Part shown: positions 35,655 to 48,313 of the stretch, one piece after another
How positions within the stretch are numbered: position 1 is the first letter of the stretch
Layout of the letters: each line of letters starts with the position of its first letter
From: Okapia johnstoni
Taxonomy: Eukaryota; Chordata; Mammalia; Artiodactyla; Giraffidae
Direction: 5' to 3'
Length of the DNA: 64,000 nucleotides
Assembly (NCBI GenBank): GCA_024291935.2
Contig: CM044306.1
Location: 21,151,001 to 21,215,000, forward strand
The notes under the pieces: model-generated
The model's database searches: none
What the model saw: only the letters and a program-made list of their open reading frames with translations
What the model was told of the DNA's origin: nothing
Made by a program: the position numbers and the translations under genes

Positions 35655-36402
35655 ACATTATTATCACCACAGAGGGTTTCTTCACACCACTTCAATACTC
35701 TCTCCCATCCCACAAGCAACCACTATTTTCACTTCTCTCTCCATAATTTTGCCTGTTTTTTAACTTCTCTGAACAGAATTGTACAGTGTGTAGTCTATAC
35801 ATCTGGCTTTGTTCACTCAATGTTATTATCTACGAGATTCATTTACGCAGGTGAGTGACAATCGCTCAGTCGTATCCATCTCTTTGCAACCACATGGACT
35901 ATACAGTCCATGGAGTTCTCAAGGGCAAATACTGGAGTGGATAGCCTTTCCCTTCTCCAGGGGATCTTCCCAACCCAGGGATTGAACCCAGGTCTCCTGC
36001 ATTGCAGGCGGATTCTTTATCAGCTGAGCCACGAGGGAAGCCCGTGAGGGTAGTAGTCATTTGTTCCTCTCTTTTGCTATGTAATATTCCATTATAAGAA
36101 TATACAATCAATTTGTTCATTACCTGTTGAGGGACACTTGGATTTTTTCCAACTTCTTTATCATGAACAAAACTGATATGATCATTGTTGTGCATATTCT
36201 TTGGTGGACACAGGCACTAAATTCTCTTGGGTATACATACACCTAGGAGTGGAAATGCTAGGTCACAGGTACAGGGTACATTTAGTCTTAGTAGATATGA
36301 CAAAACAATTTTCCAAACTGGGTGTACCAATTCACACTCCCACCAACAATTTCTAAAAGTTCTAGTTTCTCTGTATCCTCACTGATACTTGGTATCACCA
36401 CT
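35655..36402 (-). mobile_element. L1 LINE 3' region, split by a Bov-tA
   Basis: On plus: CACAAGCAACCACTATTTTC, then after the SINE TATGTAATATTCCATTATAA, CCTAGGAGTGGAAATGCTAG and CCAATTCACACTCCCACCAA. Confidence 0.85.
35850..36045 (-). mobile_element. Bov-tA SINE inside L1
   Basis: GTGACAATCGCTCAGTCGTA left end and TCAGCTGAGCCACGAGGGAA right end. Confidence 0.9.
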
Positions 36403-36411
36403 TTCTTTAAG

Positions 36412-36643
36412 CTTCCATGTGTGTGGGCTAAGTCGCTTCAGTTGTGGACTCTTAGCGATGAACCCATGGACTGTATAGCCCACCAGGCTCCTCTGTTCAC
36501 GGAATTCTCCAGGCAAGAGTACTGGAGTGGGTTGCCATGCCCTCCTCCAGGGCATCTTCCTGACCCAGGGATCGGACCCACATCTCATTTGTCTCCTGCA
36601 TTCACAGGCAGGTTCTTTACCACTAGTGCAACCTGGGAAGCCC
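36412..36643 (-). mobile_element. Bov-tA SINE with target-site duplication
   Basis: GGGCTAAGTCGCTTCAGTTG left end and AGTGCAACCTGGGAAGCCC right end. TTCTTTAAG flanks it at 36403-36411 and 36644-36652. Confidence 0.92.
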
Positions 36644-36844
36644 TTCTTTAAGTTTAGCCATACATTATCTGATTTAGGTTTGTAAAAGAGCACCCTGGTT
36701 GCAGTATGGGGAACTAACTGGTGGGGTTAGAAGCAGGTTGGAGAGAAGAAGCTGAGAGCCCAGGTAGGAGGCTAGCGCAAGCCTCCAGGGAAGACATGAA
36801 AGTGGTTTGGACTGGTGGTAATGGAGACGTGGACCAATCAGGAT

Positions 36845-36976
36845 TTGGTTTTGGTTGTTTTGCTTTGTTTTAGTTTTTGGCAAGGCATGTGGGATCTCAG
36901 TTGCCTGACCAGAGACTGAACCCATGTCCCCTCCATTGGAAGTGCAGTCTTAACCACTGGACGAGGGAAGTCCCAG
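36845..36976 (-). mobile_element. Short CHR-type SINE
   Basis: GGCAAGGCATGTGGGATCTC in the middle and CTTAACCACTGGACGAGGGA at the right, with a short deletion in the head. Confidence 0.85.
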
Positions 36977-37679
36977 GATGTGTTCTGCAACTGAAGCTGC
37001 CGGATCAGGCAGATGAGATGAGTGAGGGATGAGGGAAAGGGGCATCAAGGGTGGAGCCCTAGATTCTTGCCTCGAAAACTTGGGTGGATGAGAGGACTAT
37101 TTTCTGAGATGCAAGAGACTGAGGGAATAACTGATGTAGGATGAGGGAAGGTCAAGGGCTCATATGTGACTGAGTATGCAATGTTTCCTGGAGGTCAGGC
37201 TCCTATTAGAGCCGAACACTAAGCTCTAGTTGCCCCACATCCTAGTATAACTGGTAGATACTGGTTGCGCGCAGAGTGCATGCATCTGGGTAGCAGCAGA
37301 GAATGTGCGCGCTGTCTGCAATGGACAGATTTGGGTTAGGGGCCCTGTTCTACCACCTCATTCACCCTGTAACTTGGACACTTTGCTGGGACTGTCCAGC
37401 TTCCATCCTCCACCTCACAGTGTTAGAATTAACCAAGATCGAATATCCATGGCATGCCTAGAACACGGAAGAGCTTAAAAATTCACTCTTGCAAGTCCCA
37501 GGTACTAGGCGGCATGGCTCCTGAGGCTAGCATCTTTTCCTCTCACCCACGTTTTTCAAAGTCACTCCAGAACAGCCCAGCCCAGAGTCCTGAGAAATGG
37601 ATTCCCTCCTCCCCCTTTGGCCCTTGCCCAGCCTCAAAGAAACAGAATGGAGAACAGCAGGAGGGTCGATTCACAGACT

Positions 37680-37685
37680 TTTATC
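37680..37685 (-). terminator. RAPGEFL1: RAPGEFL1 polyadenylation signal (GATAAA)
   Basis: The minus strand reads CTGATAAAAGTCTGTGAATC. GATAAA is a known weaker variant of AATAAA. I saw no canonical AATAAA on the minus strand between here and the stop codon. Confidence 0.65.
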
Positions 37686-39057
37686 AGCTTTGACTCCAGC
37701 AGGAGGTTTCTGCAATGACAACCAAGCCTGTACAGCACACATGGTTCACTCTGGTAGAGCTGTGGGGCATGGGAAGGGGTCTGGGAGGCCCGTGGGAGGC
37801 AGCAGGGCAGGGGTCAAGGCCAGAGGTGGGCAGCAGCCAAGACTGGACCAGGGGGCCCCAGGGTTTGGGGAGGACTGTGAGTGCTGGAGTGATAAGGCTT
37901 CTGAGAGGTGTCGGGAGGAAGGGTGGCTGCAGGGAGAGGCGTGCACATCAGCAGTAGCAGGGAGGAGTGGACAGACAGAGGTCACTGTCTCTGGGGTGGA
38001 GGGGGTGGGACACAGCGCCTGTGGACATGGTGGGGGTGGGGAGTCTATAGACATATTTTTGCGGCAGGAACAAGACAGACCGCAGTATAAAAGGGACTGT
38101 ACAACATAACCTATGATACACTGTTTACATATGATACAAGGCTCTTTCCCTCCTTGAGTTTTAAAAAATAAATTTACAATTCCCGAGCTTTTGGTAAAAA
38201 ATATATACACTCTCAGAGCAGGAGCAGCAGCTGCTTTGGTTGGGGCTGCTGCTGCCTCTTAGGAAGGGAAAGAGGTGGTGCCAGAAAGGAGGGTGAGGCT
38301 GCGCCAGGAAACCTCACCCCGTAGCTGCCGGGAGTCTTGCACCCTCAGCCCTGGAGGCCCCTGATGGGAGAGGGAGGGGAGACTGAGAGGTAACAGAGGC
38401 ATCGCCAGGGCCCAGTTTCCTTTTTCCAGTCTCTGCCATTCCCTGCCCCATGTTGGGGGGGGGAGGGCAGCTGCCTGCCCCAAGTACAGGGGTCCACCCC
38501 ACCCAGCTCCGATGGGAAGGACCAAGGGAGGAGTCAAGACAGGGAAGAGAATGAGACCATGTGCTGGCATCCCTGCCGAAGAGCCAAAGAGAGATGATAA
38601 CTCCCTTCTTAGCAGTGAGACACCCTAAAACCAGGAGGATGGGCAGAAATCAACCCTGACTCCTGCTACCACGTGTCACCCCACTGCAATGTGGAGGGAG
38701 GGTCCTGTAGGCAGCTTAGGCCTGTGTTTCCCTGAGCATCTTTTACCCTCTCATCAGAGCCCACCCAGGGAAATTTAGGAGGCCTGAGTGGGGGACCTGT
38801 AAGGGATGATGGTAACCCTCCTGTCTGCTGCTGCTCCCTGCCCTCCGGAGCAGCTTCACCCACAAGCCTGGGTGTGCAGGGCAGCAGAGGAGCTGGGCAG
38901 GGAGTGGTGGGGGTAGGGAAAGCACCCCGCACTGTCCCAGGAGCAGAGTAGACAAGGGTAGCACCAAACAGAAGGACCCCCTCCCCAGTACACACAGCAC
39001 CTTCCCTCGAATACCAGATGCAGTGCTGCTCCTTCAGAGGGGCCACGCGTGCGCGCA

Positions 39058-39077
39058 AACACACACACACACACACA
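39058..39077 (+). repeat. (AC)n microsatellite in the RAPGEFL1 3' UTR
   Basis: About ten AC units directly follow an alternating CGCGTGCGCGC stretch, so 39044-39077 is almost entirely purine-pyrimidine alternating and Z-DNA-prone. The mRNA carries (GU)n. Confidence 0.85.
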
Positions 39078-39578
39078 TGCACACAGACAGACACAAGGGC
39101 AATATAATATCTGGGGGTGCATCTAGGGGTCCCAGCCCTCACCAGGAAGAAATCAGGCAGAAGCCAGGCAGGTGGTGGAGAGGAAGGCTGCCAGTCCCTC
39201 CCACAGCTCTGCTCTGTGAGACGAGATGGGGCGGTGGGATGGGCAGCCTTCCTGCCTGCTTGGGTAGAGGAGATGGGAAACTCCATCTCCAGAACAGACC
39301 TGGATGGGATGGGCCAGGGAAGGAGCTCTCTGCCCACTGCTTCTCCTGGGAGGGCAGGAACCAGCAGAGGGTGGCTTGGGCTTGAAGGAGCACGGGGGAG
39401 AGGACTTCAGCAGGAAGGACAGGCTTATGAGTCCAGGGCTCAGTCCACCCAGCTCCTTCCCGTGGGGCAGGAAGCGGCTCCAGAAGAAAGCTGTCAGATG
39501 TGGGCAGGGAGTCGTGCAAAGTGCTTGAGTGCCAGGTGCCCAAGGACCCTGGTGAGGGGCCAACCAGAACCTCAGTTC

Positions 39579-39703
39579 TCACTGACTGTTGGCCTCCAGC
39601 TTGTAGGAGAGCTCGAAGAGGAGGTTCTGGTTGTCGATGACCTGGAACTGGCGCACGTAGGCCTTGGTCTGCAGGTGATGCGGGGAGGCCTCCATATCAA
39701 GGC
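39579..39703 (-). CDS. RAPGEFL1: RAPGEFL1 exon 15, coding end and stop
   Basis: It encodes [35 protein letters not shown] and EANSQ, then TGA at 39579-39581. Acceptor is CTCAG|GC. The 3' UTR follows in the same exon. Confidence 0.96.
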
Positions 39704-42700
39704 CTGAGGATGTGAGGACAGGGAGGTAGGCAGTCAGGGTGCCCTTCTTCCCCTGCACACAACCAGCCAGAGGGAAGGAACGGTGTGGACTGGGATGGTT
39801 GGTGGGCAGGAGGGCCCCCGGGAAGGCCGAGGAGAGAATGGAGAAATGAGACGTTTAAGGAAATAAACACTGGAGTGCCGGAGTCTCCCAGAAACCCTCC
39901 TACTCTGTCAAACCTCCACCTGTAACGCCCTCAAAACCCCGAGTACTCACAAAGGGGCCGGCTCCGGTATTTGCGGACTGTCCTCACTTTTTCGGCCACT
40001 GAATGCTGGGAGATGACAAGAACTGAGTCCCGAAAGGGCCCAGAAAGGTGCTCCCCTCCCAAGGCTCCCCCTCCTCCACTGGACCAAAGAAGGGGTGTGA
40101 CAGGGGGCCAGGTTAGGGAGAGCCAGAGTTGCCCCCGCCCTAAGCTGCCTGTCAGTTTTGCCACCCATGGGCAGGTTGCCACAGTGACACCACCAGAGAG
40201 ACAGTCAGGATTCTGCCAAGCAAGCTGGGCACCATGACGAAAGGTGCTGTCTTCAGGGGTGTGTGTGCCAAGAGCGGGAGAAGGTACCAGCCACCCCACT
40301 CATGGGACTGGGGTTGGCAGTGTCACTCACCAGCTTCTCAATGTTCACCAAGCCATCTACCAGGGTCTTACTTCCCTCGTGCAGGAAAGTCAGGTCTAGG
40401 GATGGGAGAGAAGCAAAGGGGTAAGAGGGGGAGATCCACTTTCCCTGGAGGCGACCCGAGGAGGCCTGTAAAAACGGTTCGCTGTTCACTTGACCCCAGA
40501 AAATCATGCAAATCAAGAGGTTCAAATCTTTGTGTTCACTTTAAGAACACTCGTGAAACTGCCCAGGCCATTAAGGGGACTGCATATCCAAAAAGTCACC
40601 AAGTATCTGAAGGATGTCACTTTACAGAAGCAACGTGTGCCATCCCGTTGTTACAGTGGTGGAGCTGGAAACCAAAGAGTGGGGCCGGACTCAGGGTTGG
40701 TGGTCCAAAGAGTGCTGAATTTTTACACATGCTCAAAAATGCAGAGAGTAATGCTGAACTTAAGGGCGGAGAGGTAGATTCCCTGGTCACTGAGCACATC
40801 CCAGTGAACAAAGCCCCCAAGACGCTGGCGGGTCTTACAGAGCTCATGGTCAGATCAACCCATACGTGAGCCCTCCCTGCCACATGGAGATGATCCTTAC
40901 TGAAAGAGAACAGACTGTTCCTGAACCAGAGAGAAGGCTGCACAGAAGAAAAAGATATCCCAGAAGAAACTGAAGAAATAAAAACTTATGGCTGGACAAT
41001 AGATGCCACACACACACAAGTGCAAATAAAAGTTAAAAAAAAAGGAGAGGAGGTCCAAAGAGCCCTTCCCCTCCCCCAAACCACATTCAACCTGGGGGCT
41101 TCTCTCTTGGTGGCCACACACAAAGCTGAATTGAGAGGGGATTGAGGGTCTGAACAGGGCATGGAAATTGTGGAGAGGAACACAGCTTGGAAGCGACTCT
41201 CACCTTTGAGGATCAGAGGCACGAAAGGAATCACAGGGGGTTTCATCTTGGAGATCACTTCCCGGTAGCTTTTGTGGTTCCTGCAGGGGTCCTAGGGTTC
41301 CACAGCAGAGGGAGACAGTGACAAATAGGCCCAGTGTACCCCAAAGTTGTCCCGCTCCCCCTCCCCCAGCCCCTTCCCTACAAATATCTCCAAACAGACA
41401 GGGGTGTGCTTGGGTGTCTAAGTGGGGACTTCACTGCTGTATCCTCTTCTCTGGGGATAACAAAGCCACAACCCTCCCAGCTTCCCTCCCAGCGTGGTGG
41501 GCTGGAGGATGGGGGTAGGGAGGGGGACCCCTAGATACTAAAAACCTTGAAAGGGAAGCTTGAGGTGAAAGGTCTGTGGGCACTGAAAGTCTCTGGGGTG
41601 CCAGTCCAGTGGCAGATAAAAGAGCCAAACCCACTCACTGTCAGGTTCTCAAATTTGCGGAACAAGTTCTTGAATTTCCCTGGCAGCTTCTGCAGGTTGA
41701 AGGAAGGAGATGTCAGATTCTGGAGCTCCTTGGGTTTCATGCGCCCTCCTGACTAATCTCCAGGTGTTAGAGGGGGAAAGGGCCGGAGTGCCTGGCAGGG
41801 GGCTGGAAAGCCTAGTGGGTGGGAAAGTAGACCCAGCCTTGGGCTAGGTCTGGGGCGCTGGCAGCGGCCCAGAGGAATGATCTCTTCTAGCGAAATGGAG
41901 GCCACTGCTGATGCCTGAGCCACGCACAAAGCATCCCTGGGTGCGGGCTGAAATCCCAGAGTCCATTCTGCGACCTGGGCCGGGCTGCTTGCCCCCCACC
42001 CACCACCCCGCGGTCAGGCGCGAATCCACCTTCACTGATTTGCACAGGTACCCGGCCCTTCAGCCCTGCCCGGTGCCCCGGAGCTGTATTCGCCAGAAGA
42101 GGGCGCCTCCTTCCAATCCTCACAAAAGCTCCCCAGAGGCGAGCAGCCGTCCCGGGTGAGATCTCTGGGGTGAGCCCAGGGATGTCAAGACTGTGCGTGG
42201 AGGCCAAGATCCCCGAGGTGGGCCGGCCCAGGTGGGAGGCGAGGAGGCGGTCACCTCACCTCCCAGGTGAGCCTCAGGCGGCTGACGGCGGCGTTGTCCA
42301 GCCCCATGACAACGGCGTAGAAGGACAGCAGATCCTGGTTCTGCTTGCAGCTGCGGGGGCGGGAGGCGGGGTCAGCGGGCGGGGAGGCGGGGTCAGTGAG
42401 GGGCGGGCTGGGGGCCAGGGCCTCCCTCTCCGCGGCCGGCCGCACTCACATGGCAGCGATCTTGATGAACTTCTTAAGCAGCTGCGCGCGCTTGCCCGGG
42501 GCCTCGCAGAGCAGCACCTCGGTGGCCACCCAGTGGGTGACCTCGCTGCAGCGCTGCAGCAGCAGCTCGAGGTTGGCCGTCTCCCGGCGGCCGCGCTCCC
42601 CGTGGAACACGTAGTCCACGAACTCCAGCTGCAGCCGCGGCGGCGGAGGGGCCGCCAGGACATGGGATGGAGGCGGGGGGCGGGGAGATGACAGTGGGAG

Positions 42701-45700
42701 GCGGGGAGCCAGGACAGGCAGGAGGGCGGGGGCGGGAGGGATGGAAAATAGAAAAAGCGAGGACAGGACAGGATGCAACCGGGGGCGGGGAGGGGCGGGG
42801 AGGGGCGGGGAGGGGAAACAACCAACATTAGTAATACTCCACCATCTACCGAAAGCTTACACGGTGCCAGGCGCTTGAACCATCTGATCGACATTACTGT
42901 CGCTGCCTTTTCTTTAATAGTGAATATTTTACCAAATACTAACTGTGGGTCAGGTTCTGTATAAGCGCCACTTGGATCCTGAACCACCCTGAAGGGGGGC
43001 GGAGGATGGTCCTCTCTCTGCTTTTTCTTTTCTTCCCCAGATACGGGGACAAAGGCTTAGAGAGGTTTTGGTGGCACATTGCCCCAGGGCATGCTGCAAG
43101 GGCGCGGAGCGTCCTAACCAGAACTTTCAGCCCAGAGCGCTGCCTCTCTGCAGGCCCCCAGCCCAGCTGCAGCCTCAGTCCTCACCTCGTGCACACAGCG
43201 GAACAGCTCCCAGTGGAAGGCCGTAAGGTGGTTGGCCACGTCCTCAGGCTCCCCGCGATGGATCTCCGTGTCTCCAGGGGAGACCTGGATCTCCTCAGGA
43301 AGGGGCACCTGGTGGGGCAGGCAGAGGCACAGGGGCTGGGCTTGTGAATTTCTGCCCCAGCCCCTCTCAGCCTCCGCTACCAGCCATGGCTTATGAAGGA
43401 GTTCTTACCAGGGCCTCAAAGCTGTCTCGGGTGCAAGCAAACAGGTGGCTGTTGATGCCCAGTGTGGTGAAGACACAGTCTTCAGTCGGCTGGAGAAGGA
43501 CCTTCTCTGCAGGAGAATGAGCTGCTTTGCCTCAGCATCGACCCCTGCACCCTCGCATCCCCCAGCCACTGCCCCATCCCAACGCTCCCAACCCTGCACA
43601 GATGTTCTCTAGACTAACGGGACTTGTCATCACCGGCCTATGCTGTATTTAAACGACAGTTTTCAAAAAATGGATTGTCTTGCATTTACAACCTCCTTTT
43701 GACTCCCAACATTCTTTTTAGCTCTTCTCTTATTCTGTCATCCCAGTGACACTGAGAAAACAGGATTTTTTTTTTTTCTGTCTTAGAGGAAAATAAGGCT
43801 ATAACTACACTGCAGGGGTTTTTGCCTTGCTACCGGGATTGGAGGCCCATCCTGTGTCTTTGGTCTCAAAAATGTAGCATCCTTAGATGCTTGAGGAGGT
43901 TAGAGGACCAAATCCCTAGGTGAGTAAGAGGCAAGCACCCAGAAGCATCCAAGTGTTCTGGACCAGTGTGTCCCCAACTTTAATGTGCATAGACATCACC
44001 TGGGGATCTTATTAAAACGCAGATTCTGACTCTACAGGTCTGGGGTGGGGGCTGAGATACTTTTTAGCAAGCTCCCAGGTGATGCTCCTGTGGCTGGTCC
44101 TAGGACCACACTTAAGAGTAGCAGCCAGGGCCTAGAATTCAGCTGTTACTTCTGCCCCAGGGCATTGGGCTTGTGAGTTTCTCTTCTTGTCCCACCCCCC
44201 ACCCCCCCAGCCCAGTTCTTTCTGACCCTCACCTCCTGAGGAGGCCACAGCAACCAGGATGAGGGAATCCTCACGCCCTGCAGGCTCCTCTGAGTACTGC
44301 AACTTCTCCGTCACAGAGCCCAGAATGTCCTGCACAGATGCTGAGAGGCGGCTGCGTATGGTCACGTAAGAGTGATCGGGCATGTAGACCCGGCAGAAGA
44401 CTAGACAGAGACCGGAAGGTGGCTTTTCACCAGTGGGCAGAATGGCAGCATCAGCACAGCCCCCTCCTGAGCACCTCTGTTCCCCACCCCACTGCAATCT
44501 TAAATGGGTTGGCCTCTGAAAAAGATGTTGTGAAAAGGACTGGTTCTGAGACAGAAGGAAACCCCACAGAGGGCATCCGCAATCCGGAGACCCCTCAGAG
44601 CCTCCAGAACACTCACTCTCATCGGAACCCCGGAAAGCCACGCGGGTCTGCAGACAGGAGTCTATCCGGCGGAAGTGGCGGAAGAGTGGCTTCACCTGCT
44701 TGCTGGGCGGCTGGCTCTCCTCCGGGATCCTGGTGTGGACACCGCTGGGCATCAGAGAGCCTGGCCAGGCATCTTGCATGCCAGGCAGGCAGCATCAAGC
44801 AGGAATGTCAGAACCGGGTCAAGGATGCCCCAGCATCAGGTTCAGAGAGTGGTGAAGGAGGTCAGAAGACAGGACCATGGCCAGCATGGGACAGCTGTCC
44901 GAATGACTGAATCAAATGCCACCTCCTCCCTGAATTCTTCTCCATCCACCCCACCCACCAGCAGAGATCACCTTTTTGTCTCAATGGCTGTAGGACATTG
45001 GGCTAATTCGTGTTTACCTTCTTGTCTTATCTCTTCTACAAGATTGAGAGCTGACTGAATTTTATTTTCAACCTCCAGGCCTAGCAAGCTGCCTGGTACA
45101 TGGTAGGTATAGGTCATCAGCTGTTTGCTGAATTTTACCGACAAAAACTTCACAGTCTGGGATGGAGACAGACTTGCATACAGCTACTTCTCACATCAGA
45201 TAGGAGGTGTTAGATGATATAATAAAGGCACAAGAAGAGTTTTGCTGGTACAGGGAGGGAGGTGGGGACAGCTACCGCCAAAAGATGCTTTCACTGAAAA
45301 GATGGCATTTGACCTGGACCTTGAAGGACAACAGGAAGAGAAGAGGGTGGGAGGAGGGCACTCTGGGGTGGACCATATAAGTGATAGCAGGAAGTTGAGA
45401 ACACACAGGTGTTCGTGGAATTGGTGGGTGTATAGGGAGTGTCATGGGTAAGGGGGGATGTGGGAGATGTGAAGGGAAGGATCAGCAAAAGGCAAACAGA
45501 GATGGGCTAGTATGCTGTGGGGGGGGAGGGCGTGGATATTTTGGGAACAGAAGCACAAGGTTGTCAAATTTGAAAGATATCTCAGGCATCAGCATAAGAA
45601 AGACACAAAACCATAAGCTAAAGCCCTGGAATCGGAGGCTGCGGCCATAATCCAGGTGAGAGATACTGAAGCCTAAATGAGGGTTATGACAGTGGGATGG

Positions 45701-47973
45701 AGAAACTGAAAGGGCTGAAAAGATGGACAGATGGACACAGTGGTGTCTTGAAGTCAGCTCACAATGGCTCATGAAGGCAGACTGTTAAATTTTGGAGAAT
45801 TTTGCCAACTGGTTTTAAACACAGCCATTAAAAAATTAATTATAATAAATAATTGTATATAAACATATATATGTTTTATAAACTTATAGCCAAATTATTA
45901 TAATACAAAAAAAGTCATTTCCTAATTGTTTCACTATATTATTCTCTGTGCTCTTCAGCTTATTTACGTCTGTTGGATTTGTATGGTGAAGATACTACAT
46001 AATGACCTGCTACTGCACATCTCTTCCCAACTTCACAGTCAATGATGTCACATTGGGAGCTTGAAATCAACCATGGTGAGAGAATTTACACCATGGGAAT
46101 CAGCAAAAGCTACAAGTCAGGGCTCTTTTTCCTGAAGTGCTGGCTGTTCAATATTTATCAGTACACCACTGGACTGACAAATAACTGGATGGGAGAATGG
46201 GCCCCCAAAATGACTGGAGACCATGTTTTGTGCTCCTCTCCAGTAAGAGAAAGGGACTGAAATCAAAGCATCTTGGAGTCCAAAGGCCAGAGGCACCCAG
46301 CCCTCTAATTGAGGAACAAGGGGGACTTCTTCCCTGGCCCATCCCCGAGCCCATTCCCCTCACTTTAGCTCCACTGTTTCCACAAGCTGGTGCAGCCTCA
46401 GTGTGTCCTCTCGAAGGTCCTGGTAAAGGGACTCATCCTTCATAATCAGCAGGTACAGGTCCTGCAGAGACAAGGAGAAAGAAGGGGAGGGCAAGGGTCT
46501 CATCCCAGCATCACTCTCTGCAAGGGAAGGGCAGGGCCTCCATGCCTTCAAGCACAGAAGAACCCTATAAGCTAGGACTTGCTGGCCTTTTTTCTTCTAG
46601 GTTCCCAGCTTGAGAAGTATGGATCCTTCAAAGGGGCCCCTTCTAGAGCAAACAGCCTGGTCACCCACCTTCTCATCCCAGGCCCACCTTGATGATGCGG
46701 CCAGCCCCCTCTTCCTCCTGCAGCAGCCCCTGGTAGGTGTCCAAGAAATGAAGGAGCATGGCTAGACAGGCCTGCTTCCGGCCCAGCCCCTCGGGGCCTT
46801 CCACGCCTCCTGCCCAAACAAAGCTGACCCCTAAGTTAAGAAAAAGCCCTGGCAGGCAAACTTAAGGACACTGGGAAGGGGTATGGGAGGCAAGGCTTTG
46901 CAATGGGAGGCAAGGCCACCCCTCAAAATTCTCTAGGTTTGGGGCCAGAGAGAAAGGGGCTCTGAAGTTCCCTGGAACCAAGACCCCCTCATGCCCCAGC
47001 CCAGGTTTTTTGCCAGAGTATGTAGGGATGGCACCCACTCGGCCACATGCAGCTCTTGCCTGTTTGAATTTCACTTGAAGAAATTCACTAGAAGCTACTC
47101 TGCCTGGACCCACTCAACCCCTGATCAGCCCACAGCCCAGAGCTCACAGCAGGCTGATAAAGACCGATGGGTTAGCAAACCACAAACCTGACCATCTCTC
47201 TGTGTAATGCCTGGTGTTTCAAAGACAACCTATGATATTCTACTCACTGGCCTGCCATTTACAATTAGGTCGTAGAATAACTCGGTGAGAGGCCCTATGA
47301 ATAGCCCAGTCAGTGACTTGTCTCTAGTGACCCTATGAAAGCACGGCCATGACCTGATGTTTACATCAGACCCTGTAATAACTCGCTGGGCAACCGGATG
47401 TTTAGAGCAATAATTCAGTGGGGAGAGAGGTGCTCTTAATAGAATAACAACACCTTACATCTATACAGAGCTCTGCAGTCTCCAAGCACTTCTACCTCTG
47501 CTGCCAGAATGGTCTCCACAGCAGCCCCAGGGGCAGGTGCTGTTTAGCCCCGTTTTACAGAAGAGGAAACTGAGGCCCCAGGAGGTCAGGTGATCTGTCT
47601 GGGGTTACACAGTTGGTGAGTGAAGAACCTGGGATTGAAACCCAGGTGTGTGTTCTTGGCCCCTCACATCCCATGGCATGTGGGATGCGGGGAGTGGCTC
47701 CCTCCTGACCTCTCCTTTCGCAAGCTCCACAAAAGGATATTACTGGTGTAGCTCCTGCAGAAATTTCTCCGTGGGAAGGAAGAGCGAATGAGTGAGGACG
47801 ATGTCATCCAGCAGGGTATCTGTAAGAGCAGTCGCCACCACTGATGTCAGGAGGGCACTTCCAGGACCAGGTTGGACGCTCACCACTCCCCCTATCTTGC
47901 CTCGAGGGCAAATTCTCTTTAGCAGGGCTGGAGCCTCAGCCACCTGCCCAGTCATGCTCTGCACATGCCCCAC

Positions 47974-48033
<60 letters not shown>

Positions 48034-48264
48034 AAGATTCTGGGCAGCCGCTGCGGGGGTGGGGTTGGCAGCTGCCGAGGCAGCTGGACGGAAGGAGGGG
48101 GTGCCCTCCAATGGCCACGCCCACTTCTCTCCAGTGTGCGTGGGTAGTGGGTCACTTAATACGCCAAGCTTGAGATCTGTCCAGGGTGGGGGGGAAGAGA
48201 GGTAGCCCCTAGAAGTGTCTCTAGGCCAAGAGAACTTCTAAGCACAGAGGTAGGGTCAGCGGCG

Positions 48265-48313
<49 letters not shown>

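Larger units (their letters stand above)
20560..37660. other. Intergenic region between the WIPF2 promoter and the RAPGEFL1 3' end
   Basis: No exon, RNA gene or convincing open frame was recognised in these 17 kb. At least half is interspersed repeat: about twenty SINEs, several L1 3' ends, a 1.3 kb BovB piece, an MLT1-like LTR and scattered MIR/L2. Stretches without a recognised repeat include about 20900-21300, 23230-23470, 26130-26490, 30540-31010, 33930-34480 and 36980-37600. Confidence 0.75.
37662..39578 (-). other. RAPGEFL1: RAPGEFL1 3' UTR
   Basis: About 1.9 kb runs from the TGA to a cleavage site estimated 10-25 nt past the GATAAA signal. It is GC-rich and SINE-free, unlike both flanks, which fits a transcribed and constrained 3' UTR. 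It contains a (GU)n tract on the mRNA (39058-39077 on plus) next to a CpG-alternating stretch. Open frames in it (for example 38666-39337) are not supported as genes. Confidence 0.8.

Noticed and set aside
38666..39337. 223-codon minus-strand open frame beyond the RAPGEFL1 stop
   Set aside because: It lies wholly inside the 3' UTR and includes the translated (GU)n repeat as Cys-Val runs. No similarity to RAPGEFL1 or any family I know.
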